Shown: positions 25,615 to 34,768, numbered from the stretch's first letter. The stretch is DNA of 64,000 nucleotides from Cyclobacterium salsum (GCF_010119245.1 NZ_WNKG01000006.1:310001-374000), one strand, 5' to 3'. A program made the numbers and translations. The notes: generated by a model not told the origin, from the sequence alone.

Positions 25615-27069
25615 TTATAAAGGAGCCTTCACGTTGATGAAAAAATTACCGGTTCCGGTATTATTTACGGAATATTCGAAACGGAAAACGGCATCATAGA
25701 TACCAATAAGATCTAAGCCCAGACCATATCCCGCCAGGTATTGGTTGGTCAAACGTGCATTTTCAGGAATTCGGTTGGCATCTCTGACGTATCCCTGATC
25801 AAAATTGGCACTTAGGTATAATTTGAAGGGAATGACGGAAAATTCCTCGATAGGCATGAAATCTGAAATGTCAAACGCAATGTTTAATAATTCATAGCGA
25901 AGGCTGTTTTTATGAACGATGGTCTGCTGCCCTTCGATCACATTGATTTCATAGCCGCGAATAAAATCGGGTTTGTATCCGATCCCTCTTACCAGCGTGT
26001 AGGGTTGCCTTGGACTAAAAAAAGCAGATCCGGAAATACCGGTTGCGAAGTGTAATTTATCACCCAGGCGCGTATACTTGCTGGCTACTATGGAAAATTC
26101 CGTTTCACTAATGTCATCCCCTGAAAAAAGCCCGTATTGGCTCAAACTTAAGTCCAGTAAGGTGCCCTGAGTGGCATAAGCCACATTGTCTCGATTGTCG
26201 TGTCGGTATCGGTAAGTCGCTTGAAAATATTTCAGTCGTTCGCCGTCATGGGTAAAGTAGTTTGGGTTTTCGGCCAATACATCCTCATGGATCCGGGTGT
26301 TGTGGATGCCCAGGGTGAGGTAATGGAAATTGTAAAAGCTGCCCCGGAAGCTATACGTTAGAAAAGCATTGAACGTCTTACGTAGCACCTCTTCTGCCTG
26401 GTTTCGGTAAAAAAACTGTTTGTTTTCCACCGATTTGATGGGGATGTTTTTATTGGTATAATAATTGAATTTTGCGGCCAGCCCATGAAGCTGATTTTTG
26501 TCTAGATAAGGAATGCTGTAATTGAGGTCGACGGCCTGCGTAAAACCCAATTGTCCGATCACCCGGAGTTTTTCATTCCTGCCTCCGACATTATTATGAT
26601 CAAGCTTGATACCGTAATTGACCCGGGAAAAATCCCTGCCCTGGTTGATCCACCATTCTGAAAAGTTTCTATCTGCCAGGTTAAAAATGAGGCTGGGTAG
26701 TATGTACCATCGTTCTTTTAGCGACACCAGTAGTTCTACCTGTTCGTCGTCGACAAATAAGGGGGTGAGTGTGACCGTCGTAAACAGTTGCAGGTTGTAT
26801 ATTTTTTTCTGGTCAGCCAGCAGCAGTTCGACAAATTCCTCCCAGTCGTAGGTGATTTCTGTTCTGATATCCATTTCCCTCAGAATGATATTCCTCCGGG
26901 TTTTTTCATTCCCTACCACAAAGATATTATTGACCGTTACCTGATCCGGGGGATTGGACGGGTCCCCGGCACTCCCTGCGGATTCCTCCTGCGCACATAG
27001 CGACTGGCTGCTCAAGCTAAAGCAGCAGCAAAGCAGGATTTGAAAGAAAAACGTGGGAATATATTTCAA
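25615..27069 (-). CDS. BamA/TamA-like outer-membrane protein with POTRA domain
   Basis: 484 residues from a TTG at 27067-27069, with no in-frame ATG before the conserved region. The signal peptide runs through SLCAQEES. One POTRA-like domain is visible (NNIFVVGNEKTRRNIILRE and onward, about 47-125), then a surface-antigen-type barrel rich in aromatic strands. With a single POTRA it is shorter than true BamA, so it is likelier a TamA-like or accessory Omp85 protein. It starts a leftward run of envelope genes (this gene, then the PorV/PorQ-like and HHH-barrel genes) with gaps of under 100 bases. Confidence 0.82.
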   Translation of the reverse strand: MKYIPTFFFQILLCCCFSLSSQSLCAQEESAGSAGDPSNPPDQVTVNNIFVVGNEKTRRNIILREMDIRTEITYDWEEFVELLLADQKKIYNLQLFTTVTLTPLFVDDEQVELLVSLKERWYILPSLIFNLADRNFSEWWINQGRDFSRVNYGIKLDHNNVGGRNEKLRVIGQLGFTQAVDLNYSIPYLDKNQLHGLAAKFNYYTNKNIPIKSVENKQFFYRNQAEEVLRKTFNAFLTYSFRGSFYNFHYLTLGIHNTRIHEDVLAENPNYFTHDGERLKYFQATYRYRHDNRDNVAYATQGTLLDLSLSQYGLFSGDDISETEFSIVASKYTRLGDKLHFATGISGSAFFSPRQPYTLVRGIGYKPDFIRGYEINVIEGQQTIVHKNSLRYELLNIAFDISDFMPIEEFSVIPFKLYLSANFDQGYVRDANRIPENARLTNQYLAGYGLGLDLIGIYDAVFRFEYSVNNTGTGNFFINVKAPL

Positions 27070-27113
27070 AATTGCCGGTTTTTTTGTCTAGGGTCGCAGA
27101 ACTTAAATGATGA

Positions 27114-27137
27114 TATTTACCTTACTAGAAGTAAATA
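27114..27137. promoter_or_regulatory. Inverted repeat before yidD
   Basis: Perfect 7-base arms TATTTAC (27114-27120) and GTAAATA (27131-27137) are separated by 10 bases. The right arm ends 8 bases before the GTG of yidD, and the repeat lies in the 76-base divergent gap shared with the BamA-like gene. It could be an operator or a leader hairpin; there is no T run. Confidence 0.3.
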
Positions 27138-27145
27138 CGATATAA

Positions 27146-27367
27146 GTGAAGCAAATAGTTAAAAATATTGCCATTTTTCCCATTTTGATTTATCAATATT
27201 TACTATCCCCCTTATTCCCAAGGTCTTGCCGGTATTACCCCACCTGTAGCCAGTATATGAAAGAGGCCATTCAGAAACATGGCGTCTTGAAAGGGGGCTG
27301 GTTGGGGTTGAAAAGGATTGGCAGGTGCCATCCATGGGGAGGGCAAGGACACGATCCGGTTCCTTAA
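27146..27367 (+). CDS. yidD: YidD membrane protein insertion efficiency factor
   Basis: A 73-residue peripheral membrane protein of the YidD (UPF0161) family, which helps YidC/Sec insertion of inner-membrane proteins. The family hallmark with three conserved Cys is intact: [12 protein letters not shown] near 27-38 and [15 protein letters not shown] at the C terminus. An amphipathic N-terminal helix precedes it. The start is GTG at 27146, the only sensible start before the conserved region. In many other bacteria yidD is in the rpmH-rnpA-yidC cluster. Here it stands alone, divergent from the BamA-like gene and convergent with lgt. Confidence 0.95.
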   Translation: MKQIVKNIAIFPILIYQYLLSPLFPRSCRYYPTCSQYMKEAIQKHGVLKGGWLGLKRIGRCHPWGGQGHDPVP

Positions 27368-27378
27368 CCCCTCCTTTA

Positions 27379-28476
27379 TCACCGATTTATTTTCTTGGTT
27401 TTAAGGGCGTAAATGACCAATCCAATCCCCGCCAACACCAGCGGAATACTCAATGCCTGTCCCATATTGTAAGTCAGGTTGTCTTCAAAATCCACCTGGT
27501 TTTCTTTGAAAAATTCCCACACGAAGCGCATTCCAAACACAGAAATCAGGAATAAACCCAGGTATAAGCCTTCAGGGATGTCGGACTTGTACCGTTTCCA
27601 ACCCAGGAAGAGGAAGATAAAGATCAGGAAATAGGTGACTGCTTCGTAAATCTGAGTGGGATGTTTGGCGATACCAAAGGTTTTGACCACCGCCAGGTAA
27701 TGATCGCCTCCATCCGTAATGGTCATATTTAGGGGTGTTTCAGGGTTTTCAGCCATGTATTTTTGGGAGCTGCTGAATCTTGTCAGGGCGTATTTGACAT
27801 CCCTTTCCAAAACCGAGGCTAAGTTACTTTCATCAAACCCTCCCTTACTGATGCGTATATCAAAATTTACGGGAACCCTGCCGGTTCCCTGCAATTCATC
27901 CTCCCGGTCCTCCGGTTTGTAGGCTTCTATGGATTCTATCGGCAGGTTCATGGTGCCTAATATGTCCTCGGTATCACGTGCAAAAACAATACCCTGGTCG
28001 GTTCCAGTAGCTTTTCCGCCGATTTCTGAGTTCATCAGGTTACCCACACGGATGAGTGCCCCGGTGAGTGCTACGACGATCACAATCCGGTCAACTACCC
28101 ATAGGTAAGACTGTCCGGGTGTTTTTTTGGCATAAAGCCACAGCGCAAATAGAATACCGATAGCGGCTCCATGGCTGGCAAGTCCCCCTTCCCAAACTTT
28201 GAGAATGTCGATGGGATTACTGAGGTAGCGTGCCGGCTCGTAAAACAACACATGCCCAAGACGTGCTCCTAAAATGGTGGCCAATACCATATAGATGGTG
28301 AGCCGGTCTACCAGTTGTTCATCATGACCTTCTTTTTTAAAAAAATGAATCATGATTTGTTGAGAAACGATAAAGCCAAGAGCAAAAAGCAGGCTGTACC
28401 AACGCAACCTGTCGAATCCAGAAAAAACCGCCGGGTTTGGACTCCAAACCACGTAATACAACACATTATTGATCAT
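27379..28476 (-). CDS. lgt: Prolipoprotein diacylglyceryl transferase Lgt, long form
   Basis: A 365-residue inner-membrane enzyme that moves diacylglycerol from phosphatidylglycerol to the lipobox Cys of prolipoproteins, the first lipoprotein maturation step. The family signatures are present: LGARLGHVLFYEP, GGLASHGAAIG, RVGNLMNSEIGG, and the late TQIYEA with FVWEFFKENQ. E. coli Lgt is about 290 residues. The extra length is a polar insertion of roughly 80 residues between the NSEIGG and HPTQIYEA motifs, predicted periplasmic. Substrates are encoded nearby, for example the lipoprotein gene at 42881. The nadE gene lies 31 bases upstream on the same strand. Confidence 0.95.
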   Translation of the reverse strand: MINNVLYYVVWSPNPAVFSGFDRLRWYSLLFALGFIVSQQIMIHFFKKEGHDEQLVDRLTIYMVLATILGARLGHVLFYEPARYLSNPIDILKVWEGGLASHGAAIGILFALWLYAKKTPGQSYLWVVDRIVIVVALTGALIRVGNLMNSEIGGKATGTDQGIVFARDTEDILGTMNLPIESIEAYKPEDREDELQGTGRVPVNFDIRISKGGFDESNLASVLERDVKYALTRFSSSQKYMAENPETPLNMTITDGGDHYLAVVKTFGIAKHPTQIYEAVTYFLIFIFLFLGWKRYKSDIPEGLYLGLFLISVFGMRFVWEFFKENQVDFEDNLTYNMGQALSIPLVLAGIGLVIYALKTKKINR

Positions 28477-28507
28477 TTTTCTATTTTTTTTACGCTGTTG
28501 CCTTACT

Positions 28508-30364
28508 TTATTCTTCTAAACTATCCATTTCATCTAATTCCTTCTGATACCCTCCGGATAAAATGGGAAAACGGTACCAGGTTTTCGGATCGACATTGAA
28601 TTCATCCAGGTGAAAAGAGGGTGCCAGCCGCTCCCTTTTCCATTGGTTTCTGGACCACAGTCCAAAGAACTTTCTAATGTAAGTTTTTAATAGGGCCGAT
28701 TCAAGAGAAAGTTCTTCTTTCAAAATCAGGTAGATGTCAGCCGGAGATCGTTTGTCCCGAATGGCCAGTTTTTCTATGGCTGTGATGACAGGATAGGGCA
28801 TCAGGTCTTCTTCATCCGTCTGCCTGGATTCCAACGGACGTAGTTCTGCAGTTGGTTGAAGTGCATTCACCTCTTTTAGTCCCTCGTATCCCAGTTCTTT
28901 TTCAGCCCAACGCAGCCATTGCAGAATAAAATCTTTGGGCACGGCAGCAATAGGAGAGAGTCCTCCGCTTGTATCTCCGTCCATCGTGGCGTAGCCGACG
29001 TCCCCTTCGCTTCTGTTCGATGTGCTTAGGAGCAAAGCCTGATGAATATTTGCCAGCATCCAGATAATGGGAGATCTTGCACGTGCCTGTATGTTTTGCA
29101 AGGCAATATCATCGCCGGACCAGTCCAGGTTTCTGCCCAGGGCGGTTTCGATTTTTCGGGTATAGCCAGCTACCTCCTCATCAATAGACCAGTGGTGAAA
29201 AGTGGCACCGAGACTTCCAGCCAGCGTCTTCGCACTTTGCAAGGTGTCCGTGGACGAGTTGCGGGTGCTTTGGTAAGCTGTAATGAAAATCTTCCCGATT
29301 ATATCTTTGATACTACTCTTGGGATCAATGTCTTCGCTACGGTGAATTTTTTCCAGAAATAAGGGAATCCCCAGATCCCTGATTCCCCTTTTTACCATTT
29401 CCGCTACCAGCACAGCAATGGTGGAGGAATCTGCTCCGCCGCTCAGGGAAAGAACAAATCCTTTGCTTCGGCTTTTTCGCAGGTAATCAAATAGCGCAAG
29501 GGTGGCAGCTGCCGTAAATTCTTCGTTTTTGTCGTGCTCAATGGACTTGCTTTCCGCGGTCAAGGGTTGGTCAAGAGGGAAATGGAAGTGTACCAATTGG
29601 TAGTTTTGAAAAGACAACAGCGGATTTTTGACCAGGATTTCCCCCCGGTTTGCGAAGAGTATTTCCCCGTCGAAAATCATTCTACCACTTTCATTGCCAA
29701 GCAAATTAACGTAAAAATAAGCTGCTTCCAGCACTTCGGAACTTTCTCTTACCAGTATTTCCCGTTGCTCACTTTTGCCCATCGCAAAGTGGCTGGCACT
29801 GGGATTAAAAATCAATGCTGCATTTCGGTCCTTTAGCCTGAATCCGGGACGTAAGTCACCTCTCCAGGCATCTTCACATATTTCAAACCCGTAGCGGACC
29901 CCTTTTTTTTCAAAGGTCATATCGCCAAATGGAACCGCTGAATCGTAGAAATCGAAGCGGATCACCTCGCCCGCTTTCCAGGGTGTAAACCACCGGCACT
30001 CGTAATGCACCCCATCAATAGCCAAAAATTGTTTGGGCACCATCCCCAGGACCTTCTGGTCTTCTACCACGGCCATGCAATTGTATAATTTTCCCTTTAC
30101 CCGGCAGGGTAAACCCAGACAAATCGTAATGTCTTTGGTGAAGGGAAGGATCTTTTGTAGGTAGTACAGGGCTTTTTTGGGGTACCAGTAACTTAAAAAA
30201 AGGTCTTCGCTTCCATATCCGGTGATGCTGAGTTCCGGAAAGCACAACAAGGCTACCTGTTGTTCTTTTGCCTTTTGGACGGCCTGCAAAATATTGTCAA
30301 AATTCCCTTCCCAGTCCAATGGCGTCTGATTCAGGGTGGCACCGGCTATATGTAGTTGAGACAT
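28508..30364 (-). CDS. nadE: Glutamine-hydrolysing NAD+ synthetase
   Basis: A 618-residue two-domain enzyme making NAD+ from deamido-NAD+, ATP and glutamine. The N-terminal nitrilase-like glutaminase (about 1-270) shows the Glu of LCFPELSITGYG and the Cys of GFEICEDAW. The C-terminal synthetase starts with the P-loop SLSGGADSSTIA (about 304-315) and includes STSNRSEGDVGYATMDGDTS. Ammonia made in the first domain is channelled to the second. It is in the leftward run rnc, nadE, lgt, with short gaps of 38 and 31 bases. A small G/C-rich hairpin without a T run lies between rnc and nadE. Confidence 0.96.
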   Translation of the reverse strand: MSQLHIAGATLNQTPLDWEGNFDNILQAVQKAKEQQVALLCFPELSITGYGSEDLFLSYWYPKKALYYLQKILPFTKDITICLGLPCRVKGKLYNCMAVVEDQKVLGMVPKQFLAIDGVHYECRWFTPWKAGEVIRFDFYDSAVPFGDMTFEKKGVRYGFEICEDAWRGDLRPGFRLKDRNAALIFNPSASHFAMGKSEQREILVRESSEVLEAAYFYVNLLGNESGRMIFDGEILFANRGEILVKNPLLSFQNYQLVHFHFPLDQPLTAESKSIEHDKNEEFTAAATLALFDYLRKSRSKGFVLSLSGGADSSTIAVLVAEMVKRGIRDLGIPLFLEKIHRSEDIDPKSSIKDIIGKIFITAYQSTRNSSTDTLQSAKTLAGSLGATFHHWSIDEEVAGYTRKIETALGRNLDWSGDDIALQNIQARARSPIIWMLANIHQALLLSTSNRSEGDVGYATMDGDTSGGLSPIAAVPKDFILQWLRWAEKELGYEGLKEVNALQPTAELRPLESRQTDEEDLMPYPVITAIEKLAIRDKRSPADIYLILKEELSLESALLKTYIRKFFGLWSRNQWKRERLAPSFHLDEFNVDPKTWYRFPILSGGYQKELDEMDSLEE

Positions 30365-30402
30365 AGGGTTGGTTTTTCTCCCCTTTTAGAGGGGTTGCAT
30401 GA

Positions 30403-31146
30403 TTAAAGGATGATCTGAAGTTTTTCGCAGGCAATTTTTGCGGCTTCCTGCTCGGCTTTTTTCTTGGTAGCTCCTTTGCCCTCCGAAAAAGAAGATCCGT
30501 CAATATTAAGTGCTACGGTAAACTCCTTGAACCGCTGGCTGCCTTCTACTGATTTTAACTCAAAATCGATCTCCTTGTTATCTTTCTGAGACCATTCGAT
30601 AATTTTACTTTTGAAATTGATGGTGGTGGTGATGATATTATCCAAATCAAAGAACGGAGCGATTAATCGTTTGTAGATAAATTTTCTACAAAAATAATAC
30701 CCCCTGTCCAGGTAGATCGCTCCGATCAACGCTTCCAGGGTATCCCCATAGAGGGATTTGAAAGAATAGGGTACTTTTCCGTCCATTTCCGTCTCTACGA
30801 TCTTGGGCAGTCCTATTTTTTGGCCAACCTGGTTTAAGGATTCGCGGTTAACGATACGAGATCTGGTTTCAGTAAGGAACCCCTCGTCTCTATAAGGGAA
30901 TTTTTGAAAAAGATACTCGGCAACTACGGTTCCCAAAACGGCATCTCCCAGGTATTCCAGGCGTTCATTACTTATTTTTACTCCTGACTTGATTTCCTTA
31001 GAGGCTGAAACATGCCGGAAGGCCAACCTGTAGAGCGATAAATTTAAAGGCTTGCTACCCACTATATTTTTGATAGCGGAAGCAAGCCTTTTTTCTTTCT
31101 TATCGTAAGTTAGCTCTTGTACTCTGAGCAACCGAAGTAATTTCAA
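30403..31146 (-). CDS. rnc: Ribonuclease III
   Basis: A 247-residue double-strand-specific endoribonuclease used in rRNA and mRNA processing. The signature NERLEYLGDAVLG (about 61-73) with its metal-binding acidic residues and the later LYGDTLEALIGAIYLD are intact. The C-terminal double-stranded RNA-binding domain covers about 170-245 and includes GKGATKKKAEQEAA. The only reasonable start is TTG at 31144-31146, 2 bases after the fabF stop, which suggests translational coupling. The order acpP-fabF-rnc is common in Bacteroidota and other bacteria. Confidence 0.96.
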   Translation of the reverse strand: MKLLRLLRVQELTYDKKEKRLASAIKNIVGSKPLNLSLYRLAFRHVSASKEIKSGVKISNERLEYLGDAVLGTVVAEYLFQKFPYRDEGFLTETRSRIVNRESLNQVGQKIGLPKIVETEMDGKVPYSFKSLYGDTLEALIGAIYLDRGYYFCRKFIYKRLIAPFFDLDNIITTTINFKSKIIEWSQKDNKEIDFELKSVEGSQRFKEFTVALNIDGSSFSEGKGATKKKAEQEAAKIACEKLQIIL

Positions 31147-31148
31147 AT

Positions 31149-32402
31149 TTATTCCTTAATTTTTTTGAATATGATCGAACAGTTATGCCCGCCAAATCCA
31201 AAAGTGTTGCTCAGGGCGATGGTCACTTCTTTCTCCTGAGCTTCATTGAAAGTGAGGTTCAATTTCCCATCTACCTCCTCATCATCGGTAAAATGATTGA
31301 TGGTGGGCGGTATCAGGTTATCTCTCATAGCCAAAATAGAGGCGATGGCTTCTACCGCACCGGCTGCCCCCAGCAAGTGTCCTGTCATGGACTTGGTACT
31401 GCTGATGTTCAGTTTGTAGGCATGGTCACCAAATACCTTTAGAATGGCTTTGACTTCGCTTAAGTCTCCGAGCGGAGTAGAAGTACCGTGTACATTGATA
31501 TAATCTACCGCATCTGCATTGATCCCGGCATCCTCAAGGGCGAATTTCATCACATTAGCGGCTCCACGTCCTTCGGGGTGTGGGGCTGTAATGTGATAGG
31601 CATCACCGGTCATACCACCACCGATGAGTTCTGCGTATATCTTTGCCCCACGGGCTTTTGCATGTTCGTATTCTTCCAGTATAAGTGCCCCGGCACCTTC
31701 TCCCAGCACAAAACCGTCCCTGTCCTTGTCAAAGGGTCGGGAGGCAGTGGCCGGATCATCATTGCGTTGAGATAATGCCTTAAGGGCATTGAATCCACCG
31801 ACACCAGCTTCTGTAACCGCTGATTCGGAGCCACCAGAAATAAAAACATCCGCCTTGCCCAGTCGAATATAATTAAAAGCATCAATTAACGCATTGGTAG
31901 CAGAAGCGCAAGCCGAAACCGTGGCAAAATTGGGGCCCTGAAATCCATATTTTATGGATATAAATCCTGCCGCAATATCGGCAATCATTTTGGGTATGAA
32001 GAAAGGATTGAACCGGGGAGTTCCATCTCCGTTGACAAAGTCCGTAACTTCATCCTGAAAGGTTTTCAGGCCTCCGATACCGGACCCCCATATCACGCCT
32101 GATCGGGTGAGGTCGATACGATCCAGGTCTATTCCTGAATCGTTCATGGCCTCTTCCACCGCTATCATGGCGTATTGCGTGTAAGGATCTATTTTTCTGG
32201 CTTCTTTTCTGTCTATAAATTGCGCGATGTCAAGATTTTTTATTTCGCAGGCAAATTGGGTTTTGAATTTGGAGGCATCAAAACGGGTAATAGGCGCAGC
32301 ACCACTTACACCAGTTGTCAATCCGTTCCAGAAATCGTCGACGGTATTGCCAATGGGTGTAAGGGCACCTAAACCTGTTACTACAACTCTTCTTAAATTC
32401 AT
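31149..32402 (-). CDS. fabF: Beta-ketoacyl-ACP synthase II
   Basis: A 417-residue condensing enzyme that extends acyl chains on the acyl carrier protein using malonyl-ACP. The Cys-His-His active site is visible: Cys in TVSACASATNALI (about 160-172), His in NVHGTSTPLGD (about 302-312) and His in STKSMTGHLLGAAG (about 334-347). The N terminus VVVTGLGALTPIGN and the C-terminal NTFGFGGHN are typical. It starts 19 bases after acpP and ends 2 bases before rnc, in one operon with the carrier protein it uses. Confidence 0.97.
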   Translation of the reverse strand: MNLRRVVVTGLGALTPIGNTVDDFWNGLTTGVSGAAPITRFDASKFKTQFACEIKNLDIAQFIDRKEARKIDPYTQYAMIAVEEAMNDSGIDLDRIDLTRSGVIWGSGIGGLKTFQDEVTDFVNGDGTPRFNPFFIPKMIADIAAGFISIKYGFQGPNFATVSACASATNALIDAFNYIRLGKADVFISGGSESAVTEAGVGGFNALKALSQRNDDPATASRPFDKDRDGFVLGEGAGALILEEYEHAKARGAKIYAELIGGGMTGDAYHITAPHPEGRGAANVMKFALEDAGINADAVDYINVHGTSTPLGDLSEVKAILKVFGDHAYKLNISSTKSMTGHLLGAAGAVEAIASILAMRDNLIPPTINHFTDDEEVDGKLNLTFNEAQEKEVTIALSNTFGFGGHNCSIIFKKIKE

Positions 32403-32421
32403 AAATGATTTTAAGTATGGG

Positions 32422-32658
32422 TTATTTTACGTTAGCTTCCAAGTAGCTAACCGCCTGGCCAACCGTACCGATCTGCTCAGCCTGGTCATCCGGAATGGAA
32501 ATGTTGAATTCTTTTTCGAATTCCATGATAAGCTCTACAGTATCTAACGAATCGGCTCCAAGGTCATTGGTAAAGCTCGCTTCCGGAGTAACTTCAGATT
32601 CTTCGACGCCTAACTTATCAACGATAATAGCTTTTACTTTTTGTGCAATTTCAGACAT
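32422..32658 (-). CDS. acpP: Acyl carrier protein
   Basis: A 78-residue fatty-acid carrier protein, first gene of the acpP-fabF-rnc operon. The phosphopantetheine site is the Ser of [11 protein letters not shown] near residue 37; the protein is small and acidic, with the expected four-helix sequence. It is unlike the carrier at 620-850 in both the GADSL site and the neighbouring residues, so the window encodes one fatty-acid and one secondary-metabolite carrier. A divergent gap of about 150 bases with promoter-like elements separates it from the IPExxxVDY gene. Confidence 0.98.
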   Translation of the reverse strand: MSEIAQKVKAIIVDKLGVEESEVTPEASFTNDLGADSLDTVELIMEFEKEFNISIPDDQAEQIGTVGQAVSYLEANVK

Positions 32659-32687
32659 TTTGTGATCAGTTTAGTTTAAACACTCCG

Positions 32688-32719
32688 CAAAGAAAATTAT
32701 TTAATACCTTAATGTCAAA
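32688..32719 (-). promoter_or_regulatory. Probable acpP promoter (Bacteroidota type)
   Basis: On the minus strand, TTTG (32716-32719) is followed after 20 bases by TTTCTTTG (32688-32695), which matches TAnnTTTG except for one base. The spacing fits the -33/-7 layout of the primary sigma factor of Bacteroidota. The acpP start codon is about 30 bases downstream. Confidence 0.45.
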
Positions 32720-32778
32720 AAAAAAGACAAACTAAATTAAGAACTTTCCTTCAAGGATAGAAGTTGGAATAAAATTTT

Positions 32779-32786
32779 TAACTTTG
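32779..32786 (+). promoter_or_regulatory. TAnnTTTG -7 element before the IPExxxVDY gene
   Basis: TAACTTTG is a perfect match to the Bacteroidota -7 consensus and ends 20 bases before the ATG at 32807. No good TTG was found at the correct upstream distance, so only half the promoter is supported. It would drive the IPExxxVDY and pyk genes. Confidence 0.45.
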
Positions 32787-32806
32787 TTTTTTTAAATTCT
32801 TCCTGA

Positions 32807-33235
32807 ATGAAGAAAAGCAAACTTCATGTTGAAACCACGTTTGATTTTGAGCTTTTAGGCCTTGTAGCCCCTTTAAAGGACTATAAAATGGCTTGGTTGA
32901 TCAATCGTTCATTGGGATTAAATTTAAAAAAAACCGGTGATTACCAGATGGAATTTCTTCGCCAGCCGGATTTAATTATTTCTCAATTTATATTGGAAAA
33001 AGAACATGGCTACATTCAATTGCTAAGAAATAAGTCGTATCCGGTCGGCGGTCACTCTAGATACCTGGTGCCCGAACTTCGGAGTATGGATTACTTTTTA
33101 GTCTGCCAGGACTTTACCTATGAAGTGGATTTAAATACGTATATTGACGGCCTTTCCGGGGTCAGCGGTATACAGAGTATCGTCAAAATTGATATCAACA
33201 AGTTAAAATCAAAGGAAAACCTGTTAACATATTAA
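32807..33235 (+). CDS. IPExxxVDY family protein
   Basis: A 142-residue soluble protein of a Bacteroidota-specific family named for a conserved motif, seen here in the variant form VPELRSMDYF near residues 87-96. No catalytic motif or transmembrane segment is visible, and the function is unknown. It lies 12 bases before pyruvate kinase on the same strand, an arrangement I recall as common for this family, so the two are probably co-transcribed. A TAnnTTTG element precedes it. Confidence 0.82.
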   Translation: MKKSKLHVETTFDFELLGLVAPLKDYKMAWLINRSLGLNLKKTGDYQMEFLRQPDLIISQFILEKEHGYIQLLRNKSYPVGGHSRYLVPELRSMDYFLVCQDFTYEVDLNTYIDGLSGVSGIQSIVKIDINKLKSKENLLTY

Positions 33236-33247
33236 ATACATATAGAA

Positions 33248-34678
33248 ATGAGAGTACCTATTTTTAATAAAACCAAAATATTAGCTACCATCGGACCTGC
33301 CAGCAATACCAAGGAAACCGTTACCGAGTTGGTCATGGCGGGCGCTGATATCTTTCGGTTGAACTTCTCCCATGGGGATCACAGCATCCATGCGGATGTG
33401 GTCAAAACCATCCGTGAGGTAAATGCAGAAATGAGTTTCAATATTGGGATATTGCAGGATCTTCAGGGCCCCAAAATTCGCGTAGGAGAAGTGGAAAATA
33501 ACGGGGTACTCATCAAACAAGGTGACCAGTTGACTATTACCAGTGAGCCAGTAGTCGGTAACGCCTCCCTGGTTAGCACCGTTTATCAGAACCTCCCTAA
33601 CGACGTGGTTCAGGGTGACCGCATTCTTATTGACGACGGAAACCTGGAGCTGGTGGTTTTGAAGACCGATGGCAAAAATGTGGATTGTACCGTAGTACAC
33701 GGCGGAATTTTAAAATCCAGAAAGGGAATTAATCTTCCCAGCACTAAAATCAGTGCCCCCTCATTGACGGAAAAAGACCTGGAGGACCTGGAGTTCGGTC
33801 TGGAAAATGAAGTGGATTGGATCGCTCTTTCGTTTGTACGTACCGCGGATGATATTATCGATCTTCGCGAACGGATTACCAAGGCTGGTAAAAGCTGTAA
33901 GATCGTTGCAAAAATTGAAAAGCCGGAAGCATTGGAAAATATAGATGCCATTATCCAGGCTACCGATGCCATCATGGTGGCAAGAGGAGACCTGGGCGTG
34001 GAGGTGCCCATGGAGATTGTACCCCTCTGGCAGAAAAGAATGGTTGAAAAATGCAAGATCGCCTGCAAACCTGTCATCATTGCCACGCAGATGATGGAAA
34101 GCATGATCGTCAATCCCAGACCGACCCGTGCCGAGACCAATGATGTTGCCACGGCCGTACTGGACGGTGCGGATGCCGTGATGCTATCAGCCGAGACCGC
34201 CTCCGGCAAATTCCCCGTCGCAGCAGTAAAGGCCATGAGTAGCATTATCGATCATATTGAGGTGAACGCCGATATTTATCACAACCTCTATAAAATCCCG
34301 GAGGATACCGAAAGCTTTTTGAGTAACAACCTGCTGCTGATGGCCAGCCGTTTATCCAGGAATGTGAAAGCTAAAGCGATTGTGGGCATTACCACTTCGG
34401 GATTTACAGCCTTCCGAATTTCATCTCACCGACCCTCTGCGGACATATTCGTTTTTACCCGTAACAAGAATCTTTTAACACAACTGAGCCTGGTGTGGGG
34501 AGTCAGAGCATTTTACTATGATAATCGTGTTTCTACCGATGCGACCTTTCAGGATATCGAAGATAAATTAAAAGAGGAAAATCATGTGAGCGAAGGAGAC
34601 ATTATCATCAATACGGCCAGCATGCCCCTGAAAGCCAAAGGAAGAACCAACATGTTAAAAATCCATGTAGTGGATTAA
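33248..34678 (+). CDS. pyk: Pyruvate kinase
   Basis: A 476-residue enzyme converting phosphoenolpyruvate and ADP to pyruvate and ATP, the last step of glycolysis. The N-terminal TKILATIGPAS with FRLNFSHG, the substrate and metal site VAKIEKPEALENIDAI, and MVARGDLGVEVP are all present. A full-length C-terminal regulatory-type domain follows. It is in one transcription unit with the IPExxxVDY gene and ends about 50 bases before a strong terminator. The phosphofructokinase gene at 39819-40793 lies in the same window but in another operon. Confidence 0.97.
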   Translation: MRVPIFNKTKILATIGPASNTKETVTELVMAGADIFRLNFSHGDHSIHADVVKTIREVNAEMSFNIGILQDLQGPKIRVGEVENNGVLIKQGDQLTITSEPVVGNASLVSTVYQNLPNDVVQGDRILIDDGNLELVVLKTDGKNVDCTVVHGGILKSRKGINLPSTKISAPSLTEKDLEDLEFGLENEVDWIALSFVRTADDIIDLRERITKAGKSCKIVAKIEKPEALENIDAIIQATDAIMVARGDLGVEVPMEIVPLWQKRMVEKCKIACKPVIIATQMMESMIVNPRPTRAETNDVATAVLDGADAVMLSAETASGKFPVAAVKAMSSIIDHIEVNADIYHNLYKIPEDTESFLSNNLLLMASRLSRNVKAKAIVGITTSGFTAFRISSHRPSADIFVFTRNKNLLTQLSLVWGVRAFYYDNRVSTDATFQDIEDKLKEENHVSEGDIIINTASMPLKAKGRTNMLKIHVVD

Positions 34679-34724
34679 TTCGTTGGCTGGCTTGCCAGTA
34701 AAAATTACCTTGTATAAAGTTAAG

Positions 34725-34761
34725 AGAACTGTTTGTGTCTGCGCAAACAGTTCTTTTTTTT
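34725..34761 (+). terminator. Rho-independent terminator after pyk
   Basis: A perfect 11-base-pair stem, AGAACTGTTTG (34725-34735) and CAAACAGTTCT (34744-34754), with an 8-base loop, is followed by eight T. It ends the rightward IPExxxVDY-pyk transcript and separates it from the convergent NFACT gene, whose stop is at 34769. Confidence 0.92.
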
Positions 34762-34768
34762 GCAGGAG

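Noticed and set aside
30367-30402. Hairpin CCCCT/AGGGG between rnc and nadE as a terminator
   Set aside because: Short stem, and on the minus strand it is followed by A rather than T, so it is unlikely to stop transcription of this gene run.
33610-34245. Long (211-codon) minus-strand frame inside pyk
   Set aside because: Antisense shadow of a highly conserved gene; composition mirrors pyk codons and no motif is present.
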